From Deltaproteobacteria bacterium (GTDB lineage: Bacteria; Myxococcota_A; UBA9160; SZUA-336), in the NCBI GenBank assembly GCA_004356455.1, contig SMWZ01000021.1:1-38431 (forward strand): a stretch of 38,431 bases of DNA, written 5' to 3'. Below, in pieces: positions 12,403 through 21,630 of the stretch (its first letter is position 1; each line of letters starts with the position of its first letter). Below the pieces are notes generated by a model, which saw nothing but the letters and a program-made list of their open reading frames with translations, was not told where the DNA came from and ran no database searches. The translations under genes were made by a program, and so were the position numbers.

Positions 12403-13525
12403 GCTGACCCTCGATCAGCTTGCGGAAGCGCGAGAAGAGGTGCGCGGCGTCGTGCGGACCCGGCGAAGCCTCGGGGTGGTACTGAACCGAGAACAAGGGC
12501 AGCCGGCGATGCCGCAGCCCCTCCACAGTCCGGTCGTTCAGGTTGATATGGGTGATCTCGAGCTCGGAGTTGGACGCCAGCGAGTCCGCATCCAGCGCAA
12601 AGCCGTGGTTCTCGGACACGATGAGCACACGTCCGGTGGCCTGGTCCTGGGCCGGCTGGTTCGCTCCGTGGTGCCCAAAGCGAAGCTTCTTCGTGCGCCC
12701 CCCGAGCGCCAGGCCCAGGATTTGGTGGCCCAGGCAGATTCCGAACAGCGGGCGCTTCCCGACCAGCTTGCGCACGTTGGGGATGGCGTACTCGACCGCC
12801 GCCGGGTCCCCGGGCCCGTTGGAAAGAAAGATGCCGTCGGGCTGGAGTGCCAGGACCTCCTCGGCGCTGGTATGGGCCGGAACGACCGTAACCTCGAAGC
12901 CAGCGTTCACCAGGTTGCGGAGGATGTTGCGCTTGACGCCGAAGTCATAGGCGACGACGTGGTAGCGCGGCATCGGGGCCGGGTCGGGTGCCCAGTCGCG
13001 CCCCTGATCCCAGCGATAGGGCTCGCGGCAGGTCACCTCGTCGACCAGGTTCCGCCCCGCCATCGACGGCAGGGCCCGTGCGCGTGCCACGAGCTCCTCC
13101 TGCGACGCCTCGCCATGTACCAGGACCCCGTTCATGGCCCCCTGCGTGCGAATTCGCCGCACCAGGGCGCGCGTGTCGATCTCAGAAATTCCCGGGATAT
13201 GGTGGCGCTCAAGATAGGCCTGGAGCGACTCCCGGCTGCGCCAGGACGAGGGGAAGTCCACGTGCTCGCGCACCACGAACCCCCGTAGAAAGATGCCGCA
13301 CGATTCCTCGTCCTGCGGATTGGTCCCCACATTCCCAATCTCGGGATAGGTCATGCACACGATCTGCCCGGCGTATGACGGATCGGTGAGGATCTCCTGG
13401 TAGCCCGTCATAGCAGTATGGAAGACCACCTCGCCCTCGCCCTCACCTCGGGCACCGAAGGCCTCGCCGCGGTAGACCGTGCCATCAGACAGCACGAGGT
13501 AGGCTGAGGTGGAGGCGGGGCTCAC
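12389..13525 (-). CDS. carA: carbamoyl-phosphate synthase, small (glutaminase) subunit
   Basis: 378 aa. Releases ammonia from glutamine for CarB. The class I amidotransferase triad is present: nucleophile Cys264 in GICLGHQ, with His350 and Glu352 in HPEASPGP. The N-terminal CPSase small-chain domain contains [16 protein letters not shown]. The GTG start at 13525 overlaps the pyrC stop (GTGA), indicating translational coupling in the pyr operon. Confidence 0.97.
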
Positions 13526-14814
13526 CGGGTGGCGTCTCCATCGGCGTTGTAGACGAGCTCGCCCGCCACGTAGGTCCGGATGGCCGCACCGCGAAGCTCG
13601 TGGCCCAGGAAGGCGGAGTTCTTGGAGCGCGACACGAGCGTGGCGGGCTCCACCTTCCAGACCCGATCCGGATCGATCAGCACCAGATCGGCCGGAGCTC
13701 CGACCTCGAGCGTGCCCGCGCGCAAGCCCAGCACGCGCGCCGGGCGGGTCGAGAGGCTACTGATGGCTTCGAGCGGGCTGAGGCGCTCCTCGCGTACCAG
13801 CTCCAGCAGAACCGGCAGCGCGGTCTCAAGCCCGACCACGCCGAAGGGCGCGCGCGAGTACTCGACGTCCTTCTCGAACGCGGCATGGGGCGCGTGATCC
13901 GTGGCCAGGCAATCGATCGTTCCGTCGGCCAGCCCGTCGCGCAGTGCCTCACGGTCCCGCGCCGTGCGCAGGGGCGGCGCCATCTTCGTGTTGGTGTCGT
14001 AGCCACCCGTGGCCTCGTCGGTCAGGCTCAGGTGATGGGGGGTGACCTCAGCCGTTACCCTCACCCCTCCCGCCTTCGCCTCGCGGATCAGCTCGACCGA
14101 GCGTGCGGCCGAGACGTGTGCGATGTGGAGGTGGGCCCCGGTCAGGCGCGCCAGCTCCAGGTCTCGCGCCACCATCACGGTCTCGGCCTCGCCCGGCGAT
14201 CCGGGCAGACCCGAGCAGGTCGCGTGCGGCCCCTCATGCACCAGGCCGGAACCTCGCAGGTTCACGTCCTCGCAGTGTGCGATCACGGGCCGACCTACGC
14301 CCCGCGCGTACTCGAGCACCCGTCTCATGACGGAGGCGTCCATAATGACCGAGCCATCGTCCGAGAAGGCCACGGCACCGGCCTCGGCCAGGCTCGCCAT
14401 CTCGGACATAATCTCGCCGCGCAGCCCGCGCGTAGCGGCCGCGATCACCTGCACTCGGACGGCGGCTACCTCGCGCGCACGCTGCCGGATAAACGCCGTG
14501 ACCGCTGTGTTGTCGTTCACAGGGTCGGTGTTGGCCATGCAACAGATGGTCGTGAAACCGCCTCTGGCGGCGGCTCGCGCCCCGCTCGCGATGTCCTCCT
14601 TGTATTCCTGCCCAGGCTCACGCAGATGCGTGTGGAGGTCCACCAGACCGGGTGCGAGCCAGAGCTCGCCGGCCTCGATCACCTCGTCCGGAACGCCTTC
14701 GGGATCGGGACCGAGCGCGACGATGCGACCTCCCTCCATGTCCAGGCTCAGAAGCTCGTCGCGACCCGTGCTGGGGTCGAGCACACGCGCACTGCGAATT
14801 CGCGTCCGACTCAT
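13522..14814 (-). CDS. pyrC: dihydroorotase, class I (catalytic type)
   Basis: 430 aa from the ATG at 14814 (a GTG one codon upstream at 14817 is also possible). It cyclises N-carbamoyl-aspartate to dihydroorotate. All metal and catalytic residues of active dihydroorotases are present: His61 and His63 in [10 protein letters not shown], the Asp in FSDDGSV, His in AHCED, His in HIAHVS, and Asp in TDHAPH. It is therefore an active enzyme and not the degenerate PyrC' partner found beside some aspartate carbamoyltransferases. The pyrB stop and this ATG share bases as TGATG. Confidence 0.96.
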   Translation of the reverse strand: MSRTRIRSARVLDPSTGRDELLSLDMEGGRIVALGPDPEGVPDEVIEAGELWLAPGLVDLHTHLREPGQEYKEDIASGARAAARGGFTTICCMANTDPVNDNTAVTAFIRQRAREVAAVRVQVIAAATRGLRGEIMSEMASLAEAGAVAFSDDGSVIMDASVMRRVLEYARGVGRPVIAHCEDVNLRGSGLVHEGPHATCSGLPGSPGEAETVMVARDLELARLTGAHLHIAHVSAARSVELIREAKAGGVRVTAEVTPHHLSLTDEATGGYDTNTKMAPPLRTARDREALRDGLADGTIDCLATDHAPHAAFEKDVEYSRAPFGVVGLETALPVLLELVREERLSPLEAISSLSTRPARVLGLRAGTLEVGAPADLVLIDPDRVWKVEPATLVSRSKNSAFLGHELRGAAIRTYVAGELVYNADGDATR

Positions 14815-15722
14815 CACTCCGCTCCGGTCACGAGATAGAGCACGGCCATCCGTACCGCGACGCCGTTTGTGACCTGATCGAGGATGCGCGAGGGTTCTGC
14901 GTCGGCAACCTCCGTCGCGATCTCGACCCCCCGGTTGAGGGGTCCCGGGTGGAGCACGATCGCATCGGGACTGGCCAGGGTGAGCTTCTCCTGCGTGAGC
15001 CCGAAGGTTCGCGCGTATTCCCGAACGCCCGGGAAGAGCGGCCCGTCCAGCCGCTCTTGTTGAATGCGCAGCATCACGATCACATCGGCGCCCGCCAGGG
15101 CCTCGGCCATCGACTCGCAGGGCTTTACACCCAAGAGCTCGATTCCGGGCGGCATCATCGTAGCCGGCGCGGCCACCCGCACCTCTGCACCGAGCTTCGT
15201 AAAGGCGTAGATATCGGAGCGAGCGACACGGCTGTGGGCAATGTCTCCTATGATCGCCACCACCCGACCCTCCAGGCTGCCCAGCGACTGTCTCACGGTG
15301 AAGGCGTCAAGCAGCGCCTGAGTCGGGTGTTCATGCTGACCGTCCCCGGCGTTGATTACCGGCACGTGTACGCGCTCGGCCAGCATTCGGGGGACGCCGG
15401 CGGTGCGATCGCGCACGATCAGCACATCCGCGTTCATGGCAGCCAGGTTCTGGACCATGTCGGCCAGGGTCTCCGCCTTGGCCAGGCTCGATCCCGCTGC
15501 CGAGACGTTGACCGCATCGGCCGAGAGGCGCTTGGCTGCGATCTCGAAGCTCACGCGTGTGCGCGTGGAGGGCTCCAGAAAGACATTGATCACCGTTCGA
15601 CCCCGCAGGGTCGGCACACGTTTGATCTCGCGTTGTGAGATCTCGAGCATCGCGTCGGCGGTGTCGAGCACGGTAACGATCTCTTCGGGCTGCATGCCCT
15701 CGATGCCAAGAAGATGTTTCAT
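14814..15722 (-). CDS. pyrB: aspartate carbamoyltransferase catalytic subunit
   Basis: 302 aa. Condenses carbamoyl phosphate with aspartate. The carbamoyl-phosphate loop STRTR is at residues 52-56, HPTQALLD follows near 132, and HPGPLNRG is near the C-terminus. No regulatory pyrI gene is adjacent. The ATG at 15722 overlaps the pyrR stop by ATGA. Confidence 0.97.
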   Translation of the reverse strand: MKHLLGIEGMQPEEIVTVLDTADAMLEISQREIKRVPTLRGRTVINVFLEPSTRTRVSFEIAAKRLSADAVNVSAAGSSLAKAETLADMVQNLAAMNADVLIVRDRTAGVPRMLAERVHVPVINAGDGQHEHPTQALLDAFTVRQSLGSLEGRVVAIIGDIAHSRVARSDIYAFTKLGAEVRVAAPATMMPPGIELLGVKPCESMAEALAGADVIVMLRIQQERLDGPLFPGVREYARTFGLTQEKLTLASPDAIVLHPGPLNRGVEIATEVADAEPSRILDQVTNGVAVRMAVLYLVTGAE

Positions 15723-16315
15723 ACGACGACCACCTCGTACTCCCCGCTCGGGGCCTGGCGCAGCACAACCTTCTCGGCCCGCGAGGTGGGGATGTTCTTG
15801 CCCACAAAATCCACTCGAATGGGCAGCTCGCGATGACCCCGGTCCACCAGCGTGGCCACCTGGATCGCCTCGGGCCGGCCGAAGTCGATCACCGCGTCCA
15901 TGGCGGCCCGCACGGTCCGGCCGGTGAAGACCACATCTTCGACGAGCACGACCCGCTTGCCCGTCACCGAGAACGGCATCCGGGTCTTATGCGGAATGGG
16001 CCGCATGCCGTGACCGATCACGTCATCGCGGTACAGCGTCACGTCCAGCGCGCCCTGGGGCACATCGCGGCCGGCGATCTCGCTCAGCGCCTGCGCCAGC
16101 ATGTCCGCGACCGGAACCCCGCCCCGCACGATCGCCACCAGCGCGATCGACTCGGGCGCGGGGTTGCGCTCGAGAATCTCGTGGGCCATGCGTCTGGTCG
16201 CGCGCCGGATGCCAGCCGCCTCGAGGATCACGCGGCCGGCCTCCCGGGCCGACGCCACGCGGGACACGGACCGGGGGGCAGTCGAGGAGTTCGATGGGGA
16301 ACTGGGTACGCTCAT
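15719..16315 (-). CDS. pyrR: PyrR, pyrimidine operon regulator and uracil phosphoribosyltransferase
   Basis: 198 aa. In known systems PyrR binds a stem-loop in pyr mRNA when UMP or UTP is high, and can also convert uracil and PRPP to UMP. The PRPP loop [19 protein letters not shown] is intact, as are VAIVRGG and the basic RNA-binding surface around IPHKTRMPF. The first approximately 20 residues are a low-complexity Ser/Pro-rich tail not normally present. The ATG at 16315 follows the AAAGG of the predicted PyrR-binding hairpin by 6 bases, which supports both the start and autoregulation. First gene of pyrRBC-carAB. Confidence 0.95.
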   Translation of the reverse strand: MSVPSSPSNSSTAPRSVSRVASAREAGRVILEAAGIRRATRRMAHEILERNPAPESIALVAIVRGGVPVADMLAQALSEIAGRDVPQGALDVTLYRDDVIGHGMRPIPHKTRMPFSVTGKRVVLVEDVVFTGRTVRAAMDAVIDFGRPEAIQVATLVDRGHRELPIRVDFVGKNIPTSRAEKVVLRQAPSGEYEVVVV

Positions 16316-16321
16316 CCAGCA

Positions 16322-16354
16322 CCTTTGCCCGTCTCTCGGAACGGGCTTAAAAGG
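16322..16354 (-). promoter_or_regulatory. PyrR-binding RNA stem-loop overlapping the pyrR ribosome-binding site
   Basis: The RNA of the minus strand folds into a lower stem CCUUU/AAAGG, a one-sided bulge UAA, an upper stem GCCCGU/ACGGGC and an 8-base loop UCCGAGAG. The loop and purine-rich bulge match the known PyrR recognition element of pyr leaders (UCCxGAGAG-type loop). The AAAGG arm is the pyrR Shine-Dalgarno. Binding of PyrR with UMP would hide the ribosome site, so translational repression is inferred and not transcription attenuation, since no downstream terminator precedes the ATG. Confidence 0.85.
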
Positions 16355-16438
16355 GCCTATTCTCTCAACCAGACCAGGGGCTTAGAAGGAGCCTCTCGAG
16401 GTTTTTCTTAGCGCGGCACCCCCGGCCGATCTGCATCT

Positions 16439-16467
16439 AACCTATCCGAGCCCGGCTCCAGCGTCAA
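16439..16467 (-). promoter_or_regulatory. promoter of the pyr operon
   Basis: TTGACG and TAGGTT are separated by exactly 17 bases on the minus strand. The -35 box overlaps the lepB TGA stop. Transcription would start near 16432 and give a leader of about 115 bases that includes the PyrR-binding stem-loop. The -35 box is a 5/6 match; the -10 box is weaker. Confidence 0.6.
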
Positions 16468-17252
16468 TCGGCCACACCGCCGAGCGAGCGCCCGATCCGC
16501 TCCCAACGAATCTCCTCCACCTGGAAGGTGACGACGCGATACAGGGTGTAGAAGAAGTCGGCCAGAAAGCCGCGCTCCGGTGTTTGCTCAGACGACACGA
16601 GCCAGGACCAGTGCACCATGAAGGCCTTGCCCTTAATCTGATCCGCCCGCACGTACGAGTCCCTCCACTCGCGGCTGTCGCGCGAGTTGTCCCGGTTGTC
16701 GCCCATCATGAAGTACTCGCCGGGGGGCACGGTCCACGGTCCGCGCGAGCGCCTGCGGCGCGGCTCGCGGTTCTGGATGATGGTGTACTCGATCCCTTCC
16801 GGGTTGATCTCTCGATAACGCACGGCCTGCACGTCACGGCGCTTGGGGAGGTCGCGGTATACGTACGTGCCCTGATTCACGCGATCCACGAGCTTTCCAT
16901 TGATCCAGACGCGCCCGTCTCGAAGCTCCACCCGGTCTCCGGGGAGTCCCATCACGCGCTTGATGAAGTCCTGACGGGGATCGTCGGGATAGCGGAAGAC
17001 CATCACGTCGCCGCGCTGCGGCTGCCCCAGCTCGATCAACAGCTTGCCAGTGATGGGCAGCCGCAGTCCGTACGCGAACTTGCTGACCAGCAGATAATCA
17101 CCGACGAGCAGAGTTGGGATCATCGAGCCCGAGGGGATCTTGAAAGGCTCCACCACGAAGGAACGGATGAGCAGCGCGAGCCCGACCGCCACAACGAGTG
17201 CCTTGAGCGTCTCAAAGATGCCCCCGCTCCGCTTCGCCTTGCCTGCCGCCAT
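16464..17252 (-). CDS. lepB: signal peptidase I
   Basis: 262 aa membrane serine protease that removes signal peptides from exported proteins. A single N-terminal membrane segment spans about residues 16-34, with the catalytic domain in the periplasm. The nucleophile is Ser43 in IPSGSMIPTL and the general base is Lys98 in DFIKRVMGLPGD. MGDNRDNSRDSRE is the conserved box E. The start at 17252 follows a G-rich stretch (GGGGGG) that can serve as ribosome site. It sits 46 bases downstream of lepA, the classical lepA-lepB pairing. Confidence 0.96.
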   Translation of the reverse strand: MAAGKAKRSGGIFETLKALVVAVGLALLIRSFVVEPFKIPSGSMIPTLLVGDYLLVSKFAYGLRLPITGKLLIELGQPQRGDVMVFRYPDDPRQDFIKRVMGLPGDRVELRDGRVWINGKLVDRVNQGTYVYRDLPKRRDVQAVRYREINPEGIEYTIIQNREPRRRRSRGPWTVPPGEYFMMGDNRDNSRDSREWRDSYVRADQIKGKAFMVHWSWLVSSEQTPERGFLADFFYTLYRVVTFQVEEIRWERIGRSLGGVAD

Positions 17253-17298
17253 GCCGTCCGAGCCCCCCTCAGTGGGTTTTGGGGTCTGGAGTATACAC

Positions 17299-19101
17299 TC
17301 AGCGTTTCTTGGTCCCGACGCTGAGGACCGCGAGAAAGGCCTCCTGGGGAATCTCCACCTGGCCCACCCGCTTCATGCGCTTCTTTCCCTCTTTCTGTCG
17401 CTCGAGCAGCTTCCGCTTGCGTGTGATATCGCCGCCGTAGCACTTGGCCGTCACGTTCTTGCGCAGCGCCCTTACGTTGAGCCGTGCGATCACGCGGCTC
17501 CCAATCGAGGCTTGCACCGCCACGTCGAACATCTGGCGCGGGATATGCTTCTTGAGCGCCTGAACCAGCGCCAGGCCGCGGCGATAGGCGCTCTCGCGGT
17601 GAACGATCAGCGAGAGCGCATCGATCGACTCGCCGTTGACGAGCACGTCCACTTTGACGAGATCCTCCTTGCGATAGTCGAGGATCTCATAGTCCATCGA
17701 CGCATACCCACGCGTGGCGCTCTTGAGACGATCGTAGAAGTCGATCAGCACCTCGGCCAGCGGAAGCTCGTAGCGCAGGACCGCCCGTCGATCACTGTGC
17801 ACGATCAGGTCACGCTGGACACCTCGCCGCTCCTGGCAGAGCTGCATCACTCTCCCCAGATACTCTGTGGGCACGTGGATCCGGGCCAGGATCCGTGGCT
17901 CGAGCACCTCCTCGATCGCGCCGGCGTCAGGCAGATCGCTCGGGCGGTGCAGCTCGAGCTCCGCGCCCGTGCGCAGCTTCACCCGGTAGACCGTGGTCGG
18001 GGCTGTGATGATCAGGTCCAGGCTATACTCTCGCTCCAGCCGCTCCTGTGCGATCTCCATGTGCAGGAGACCGAGGTAGCCACAGCGAAAGCCGAAGCCC
18101 AGCGCCTCGCTGGTCTCGGGCTCGGCGAACATCGAGGAATCGTTGAGCTGCAGGCGCTCAATGGCCGCTCGCAGCGCCTCGTAGCTGCCCGAATCGGTCG
18201 GGTAGAGCCCACTCCAGACCATGGGCTGAACCTGCTGGAACCCGGACAGAGGCTCGCTCGCGGGCCGTGCCGCGTCGGTCAGGGTATCCCCGACCTGGAC
18301 CGAGAGTGGGTCGCGGATGCCGGCCATGACCACGGCCACCTCACCGCATCCGGCGCGCTCGATCCGGCAGAGCTCGGGCGAGAGCATCCCGATCAGCGCC
18401 ACGTTGTGCTCATCGCCCGTCGACAGCAACCGAATCGTCGCATCGGCGGGCAGGTGTCCATCGATGATGCGCACGAGCATGGCCACGCCTTGATACGGGT
18501 CGTACCAGCTGTCGAAGATCAGGGCGCGCAGCGGAGCTTCGGCGTCGCCCGTTGGGGGCGGAACCCGCGCCACGATCGCCTCGAGCAGCTCGTCGATCCC
18601 CTCACCGGTCTTGGCCGAAATGCACACGACGCGCTCGGTGGAGATGCCAACGATGTCCTCGATCTCGCGCATGATGCGGTCCGGGTCAGCGTTGGGCAGA
18701 TCGATCTTGTTGATCACCGGGATGATCGCCAGGCCGCCGGCGACCGCGGCCTCCGCGTTCGCGACGGTCTGCGCCTCGACGCCTTGTACCGCATCCACGA
18801 CCAGCAACGCTCCCTCACAGGCGGCCAGGGAGCGAGAGACCTCGTAGTGGAAGTCCACGTGGCCCGGCGTGTCGATCAGATTCAGAACGGCTTCCTGACC
18901 CTTGGAGGTGCGATAACGCATACGCACGGTCTGAGCCTTGATGGTGATGCCGCGCTCGCGCTCCAGATCCATCTTGTCGAGGAACTGCTCCACGCGCTCC
19001 CGCGTTTTCAGCGTGCCGGTGCGTTCGAGGAGTCGATCGGCGAGCGTAGATTTACCGTGGTCGATGTGCGCGATGATGGCGAAGTTCCGGATCTGCTCCA
19101 T
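17299..19101 (-). CDS. lepA: elongation factor 4 (LepA)
   Basis: 600 aa, standard length. A translational GTPase that acts on stalled or mis-translocated ribosomes and in 30S biogenesis. GTP-binding motifs: AHIDHGKST at 11-19, DTPGHVDF and NKIDLP. The C-terminal LepA-specific domain contains [23 protein letters not shown]. The ATG at 19101 lies 12 bases past the UDP-glucuronate decarboxylase stop. Confidence 0.98.
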   Translation of the reverse strand: MEQIRNFAIIAHIDHGKSTLADRLLERTGTLKTRERVEQFLDKMDLERERGITIKAQTVRMRYRTSKGQEAVLNLIDTPGHVDFHYEVSRSLAACEGALLVVDAVQGVEAQTVANAEAAVAGGLAIIPVINKIDLPNADPDRIMREIEDIVGISTERVVCISAKTGEGIDELLEAIVARVPPPTGDAEAPLRALIFDSWYDPYQGVAMLVRIIDGHLPADATIRLLSTGDEHNVALIGMLSPELCRIERAGCGEVAVVMAGIRDPLSVQVGDTLTDAARPASEPLSGFQQVQPMVWSGLYPTDSGSYEALRAAIERLQLNDSSMFAEPETSEALGFGFRCGYLGLLHMEIAQERLEREYSLDLIITAPTTVYRVKLRTGAELELHRPSDLPDAGAIEEVLEPRILARIHVPTEYLGRVMQLCQERRGVQRDLIVHSDRRAVLRYELPLAEVLIDFYDRLKSATRGYASMDYEILDYRKEDLVKVDVLVNGESIDALSLIVHRESAYRRGLALVQALKKHIPRQMFDVAVQASIGSRVIARLNVRALRKNVTAKCYGGDITRKRKLLERQKEGKKRMKRVGQVEIPQEAFLAVLSVGTKKR

Positions 19102-19113
19102 TTGGGACGGCGC

Positions 19114-20061
19114 TCAGCTCGACCGACTCCCCATCTGCGCCTCGAAGTACCGCAGGGTCAAGTTGAGGCCCTCGTCCGGCGTGATCGCCGGGCTCCAGCC
19201 CAGCACCTTCTCCGCCAGGCGGATATCGGGCCGGCGCACCTTGGGGTCATCCGCCGGTAGCTCGCGGAAGACGATCTGGCTGCGCGAGCCGGTCGTGCGC
19301 AGAACGCGCTCCGCGACCTCCACCACCGTCATCTCCTCGGGGTTTCCGATGTTGACCGGGTCGGTGTAGTCCGAGTCCAGGAGCCGACAGATACCCTCGA
19401 TCAGATCCGAGACGTAGTTGATGCTGCGGGTCTGGGAGCCGTCTCCGAAGACGGTCAGGTCCTCCCCACGCAGCGCCTGCGTAAAGAAGGTGGGGATCAT
19501 CCGCCCGTCGTCGGGGCGCATGGCCGGTCCATACGTGTTGAAGATGCGCACGATACGCGTGTCCACACGGTGGTAGCGGTGATAGGCCATGGTCATGGCC
19601 TCGGCAAAGCGCTTGGCCTCGTCGTAAACGCCGCGAATTCCGATCGGGTTGACGTTTCCCCAGTAGCCCTCCGGCTGCGGATTGACCTCGGGGTCGCCAT
19701 AGCACTCCGAGGTCGAGGCCAGCAGAAAGCGGGCGCCCTTGTCCTTGGCTACACCCAGCACCTTGTGCGTACCCAGCGCGCCGACCTTGAGGATCTGGAT
19801 CGGGAACTTCTCGAAGTCGGTGGGGCTGGCCGGCGACGCGAAGTGCAGCACCACATCCAGGTCCCCGGGAATGTGGATGAAGTTGGTGACATCGTGCTTG
19901 ACGAAGAGAAAGCCGTCCCGACCCGAGAGGTCCGCGATGTTCTCGAGGCGACCGGTCAGCAAATTGTCCATGCAGACGACCTCGTTTCCATCGTCCAAGA
20001 AGCGGCGGCACAGGTGGGACCCGATGAAGCCCGCGCCCCCCGTAATCAGGACTCTACGCAT
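19114..20061 (-). CDS. uxs: UDP-glucuronate decarboxylase (UDP-xylose synthase)
   Basis: 315 aa extended short-chain dehydrogenase. It converts UDP-glucuronate to UDP-xylose with bound NAD, providing sugar for surface polysaccharide. Visible: nucleotide loop GGAGFIG at 8-14; catalytic Thr117, Ser118 and Glu119; Tyr146 and Lys150 of the YxxxK motif (YDEAK); and the decarboxylase-type signatures HFASPASP and YWGNVNPIG. The Glu after TS and the WGNVNP segment favour decarboxylase over dTDP-glucose dehydratase or epimerase. Overlaps the RmlD-like gene by 8 bases. Confidence 0.9.
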   Translation of the reverse strand: MRRVLITGGAGFIGSHLCRRFLDDGNEVVCMDNLLTGRLENIADLSGRDGFLFVKHDVTNFIHIPGDLDVVLHFASPASPTDFEKFPIQILKVGALGTHKVLGVAKDKGARFLLASTSECYGDPEVNPQPEGYWGNVNPIGIRGVYDEAKRFAEAMTMAYHRYHRVDTRIVRIFNTYGPAMRPDDGRMIPTFFTQALRGEDLTVFGDGSQTRSINYVSDLIEGICRLLDSDYTDPVNIGNPEEMTVVEVAERVLRTTGSRSQIVFRELPADDPKVRRPDIRLAEKVLGWSPAITPDEGLNLTLRYFEAQMGSRSS

Positions 20062-20962
20062 CTCGACCCTCCGCTTCGGCCGCCAGATAGGCAGACAGCG
20101 CGTCCCGCCAGTGCACCAGCTCGATACCGAGCTGGCGCGCGCGTCCGAGCCCGAGCACGGCGTACGTGGGTCGTTTGGCGGGCCTCGGCACCTCGCTCGT
20201 CGCGACGGGCCGGACCTTGACCCACGGATTCAAGCCGCGCTGGGTCCCCTCGCTGACCGCAGCCCAGGCCAGATCGTACCAGCTCGCAACGCCTTCGCAC
20301 GCCAGATGGAGCGTCCCTCGCGCACCGGCCGCCGCAGCCTCCACCAGGGCCCGCGCCAGCGCGCCCGACCAAGTCGGCCGCCCGAGCTGGTCCTCGACCA
20401 CGTTCAAGACCTCCCCTCGATCCGCAGCGGCGAGAACGGTCCGTACGAAATTCGGCCCTGGCCCGAACAGCCACTGCGTTCGCACAATCAAGTGCTCGCC
20501 GCCGGCAGCGCGCACGCTCTCCTCTCCTGCCAGCTTGCTCCGCCCATAGGCCGAGCACGGGGCCGGCTTGGCCTCCTCGTCCAGCGGCTGGTTCGTATCC
20601 CCGGGCAATACGTACTCCGTGCTGATATGGATGAGCACGGCCCGCCCGGCACAGGCTCGAGCCAGCACTCCGGGACCTTCGCCATTCACCCGCATGGCCT
20701 CGGCCGTACGCTGCTCGCATTCATCCACCTTGGTCAGCGCAGCGCAGTTCAGGACGACGTCGGGAGCGAACTCGTCCAGCGCGCGCGCGATGGCCCCGGC
20801 GTCCAGCACGTCCAGCTGAGCGTGGGAGCGCCCGAACGCCTCGATGCCGAGCTGAGGCCCCACGCCCAGCAGCGAGCGCCCGAGCTGTCCGCCAGCGCCA
20901 GTGATCAGCCAGCGCGCAGGCGACCGACGCTCGCGCGGCGATGGGTCTACGGTCCCGCTCAC
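20054..20962 (-). CDS. rmlD: dTDP-4-dehydrorhamnose reductase-like protein
   Basis: 302 aa RmlD/RfbD superfamily reductase. NAD(P) loop GAGGQLG at 22-28, catalytic Tyr139 and Lys143 in YGRSKLAGE, and the substrate-side motif DQLGRPTW. The usual STDYVFDG segment reads STEYVLPG here (114-121), so a metal or substrate contact may differ. No rmlA, rmlB or rmlC is nearby, so the exact sugar is not certain. The GTG start overlaps the SPOR gene stop (GTGA). Together with uxs it suggests nucleotide-sugar supply for an envelope glycan. Confidence 0.8.
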   Translation of the reverse strand: MSGTVDPSPRERRSPARWLITGAGGQLGRSLLGVGPQLGIEAFGRSHAQLDVLDAGAIARALDEFAPDVVLNCAALTKVDECEQRTAEAMRVNGEGPGVLARACAGRAVLIHISTEYVLPGDTNQPLDEEAKPAPCSAYGRSKLAGEESVRAAGGEHLIVRTQWLFGPGPNFVRTVLAAADRGEVLNVVEDQLGRPTWSGALARALVEAAAAGARGTLHLACEGVASWYDLAWAAVSEGTQRGLNPWVKVRPVATSEVPRPAKRPTYAVLGLGRARQLGIELVHWRDALSAYLAAEAEGRDA

Positions 20963-21630
20963 TCCTTCGTGATCCAGACGCCATGGCCCTGCGCCTCAAG
21001 GCGTGCTGCGAGTTGATTTGCACTGTCCCCTGACGGGGGTCTCACGCGCACCCGATAGCGGTGAGAGCCTTTGGGCTGCGTGTCACTGATATAGGAATCG
21101 AATCCCCGCTTGCGCAGGCGCCCCACCAGCACCTCAGCCCCCTTGCGATCGGTGTACGCCGCCACCTGCACCACCTCGCTCGGGCCGGTCTTCGGCGCGC
21201 TCTTCTCCCGCGCCGCGATTTCTGCGATCACGCGCTCGGCCACCTCGGTCCCAGGGGCCGGCACGCGGCGGACGGGCGCGGCCGCCACCTCTGGGCGCGC
21301 CATGGGCCGCGGGCTCGGCGGCGCCACAGCGGGCGGGCTCGGGGCTGCCGCGGGCGGCGGGCTCGGGGGCGGAACCAGCCGCTCGCGCTGCAGCTCACGG
21401 AAGGCGGGCAATAGATCCAAGTCCAGTGCGGTCGCCGAAGGGCGGAGCTCGATACTTTCGGTGGGCTGGGTCAGACGGCGCACGAACAGGCGGGGGCCGT
21501 CGAGCACCGAGCCCAGCACGACCCCAAGGCAGACACCGATCGAGAGCAGACCTGAGGCTGCCAGCCCCTTAGCCAGCCAGGAGCGGTAGCGCGCCCAGGC
21601 GCGGCCCTTTTTGGCGCCCGCCCGTACCAT
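20959..21630 (-). CDS. SPOR-domain membrane protein
   Basis: 223 aa. A basic N-terminus and one membrane helix at about 22-43, then a Pro/Ala-rich linker (about 87-125), then a C-terminal SPOR domain from about residue 150 (VVQVAAYTDRKGAEVLVGRL, then YRVRVRPPSG). SPOR domains bind denuded peptidoglycan glycans at division sites in FtsN, DamX and DedD. The topology here is the same, so a role in cell division or wall remodelling is inferred. It directly follows argS (TAGATG junction), and argS is preceded by an FtsB-like gene. Confidence 0.85.
   Translation of the reverse strand: MVRAGAKKGRAWARYRSWLAKGLAASGLLSIGVCLGVVLGSVLDGPRLFVRRLTQPTESIELRPSATALDLDLLPAFRELQRERLVPPPSPPPAAAPSPPAVAPPSPRPMARPEVAAAPVRRVPAPGTEVAERVIAEIAAREKSAPKTGPSEVVQVAAYTDRKGAEVLVGRLRKRGFDSYISDTQPKGSHRYRVRVRPPSGDSANQLAARLEAQGHGVWITKE

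Noticed and set aside
16392-16406. CCTCTCGAGG followed by TTTTT as a plus-strand terminator
   Set aside because: The stem is only four pairs and there is no plus-strand gene to terminate.
17282-17305. TATACT before lepB as a promoter
   Set aside because: The -10-like box is good but no acceptable -35 box lies at 16-18 bases; cotranscription with lepA is more likely.
17140-19260. A 706-codon open frame on the plus strand opposite lepA
   Set aside because: It is an antisense shadow produced by the GC-rich codon bias of lepA, which is a clear full-length gene; the plus frame has no recognisable domain.
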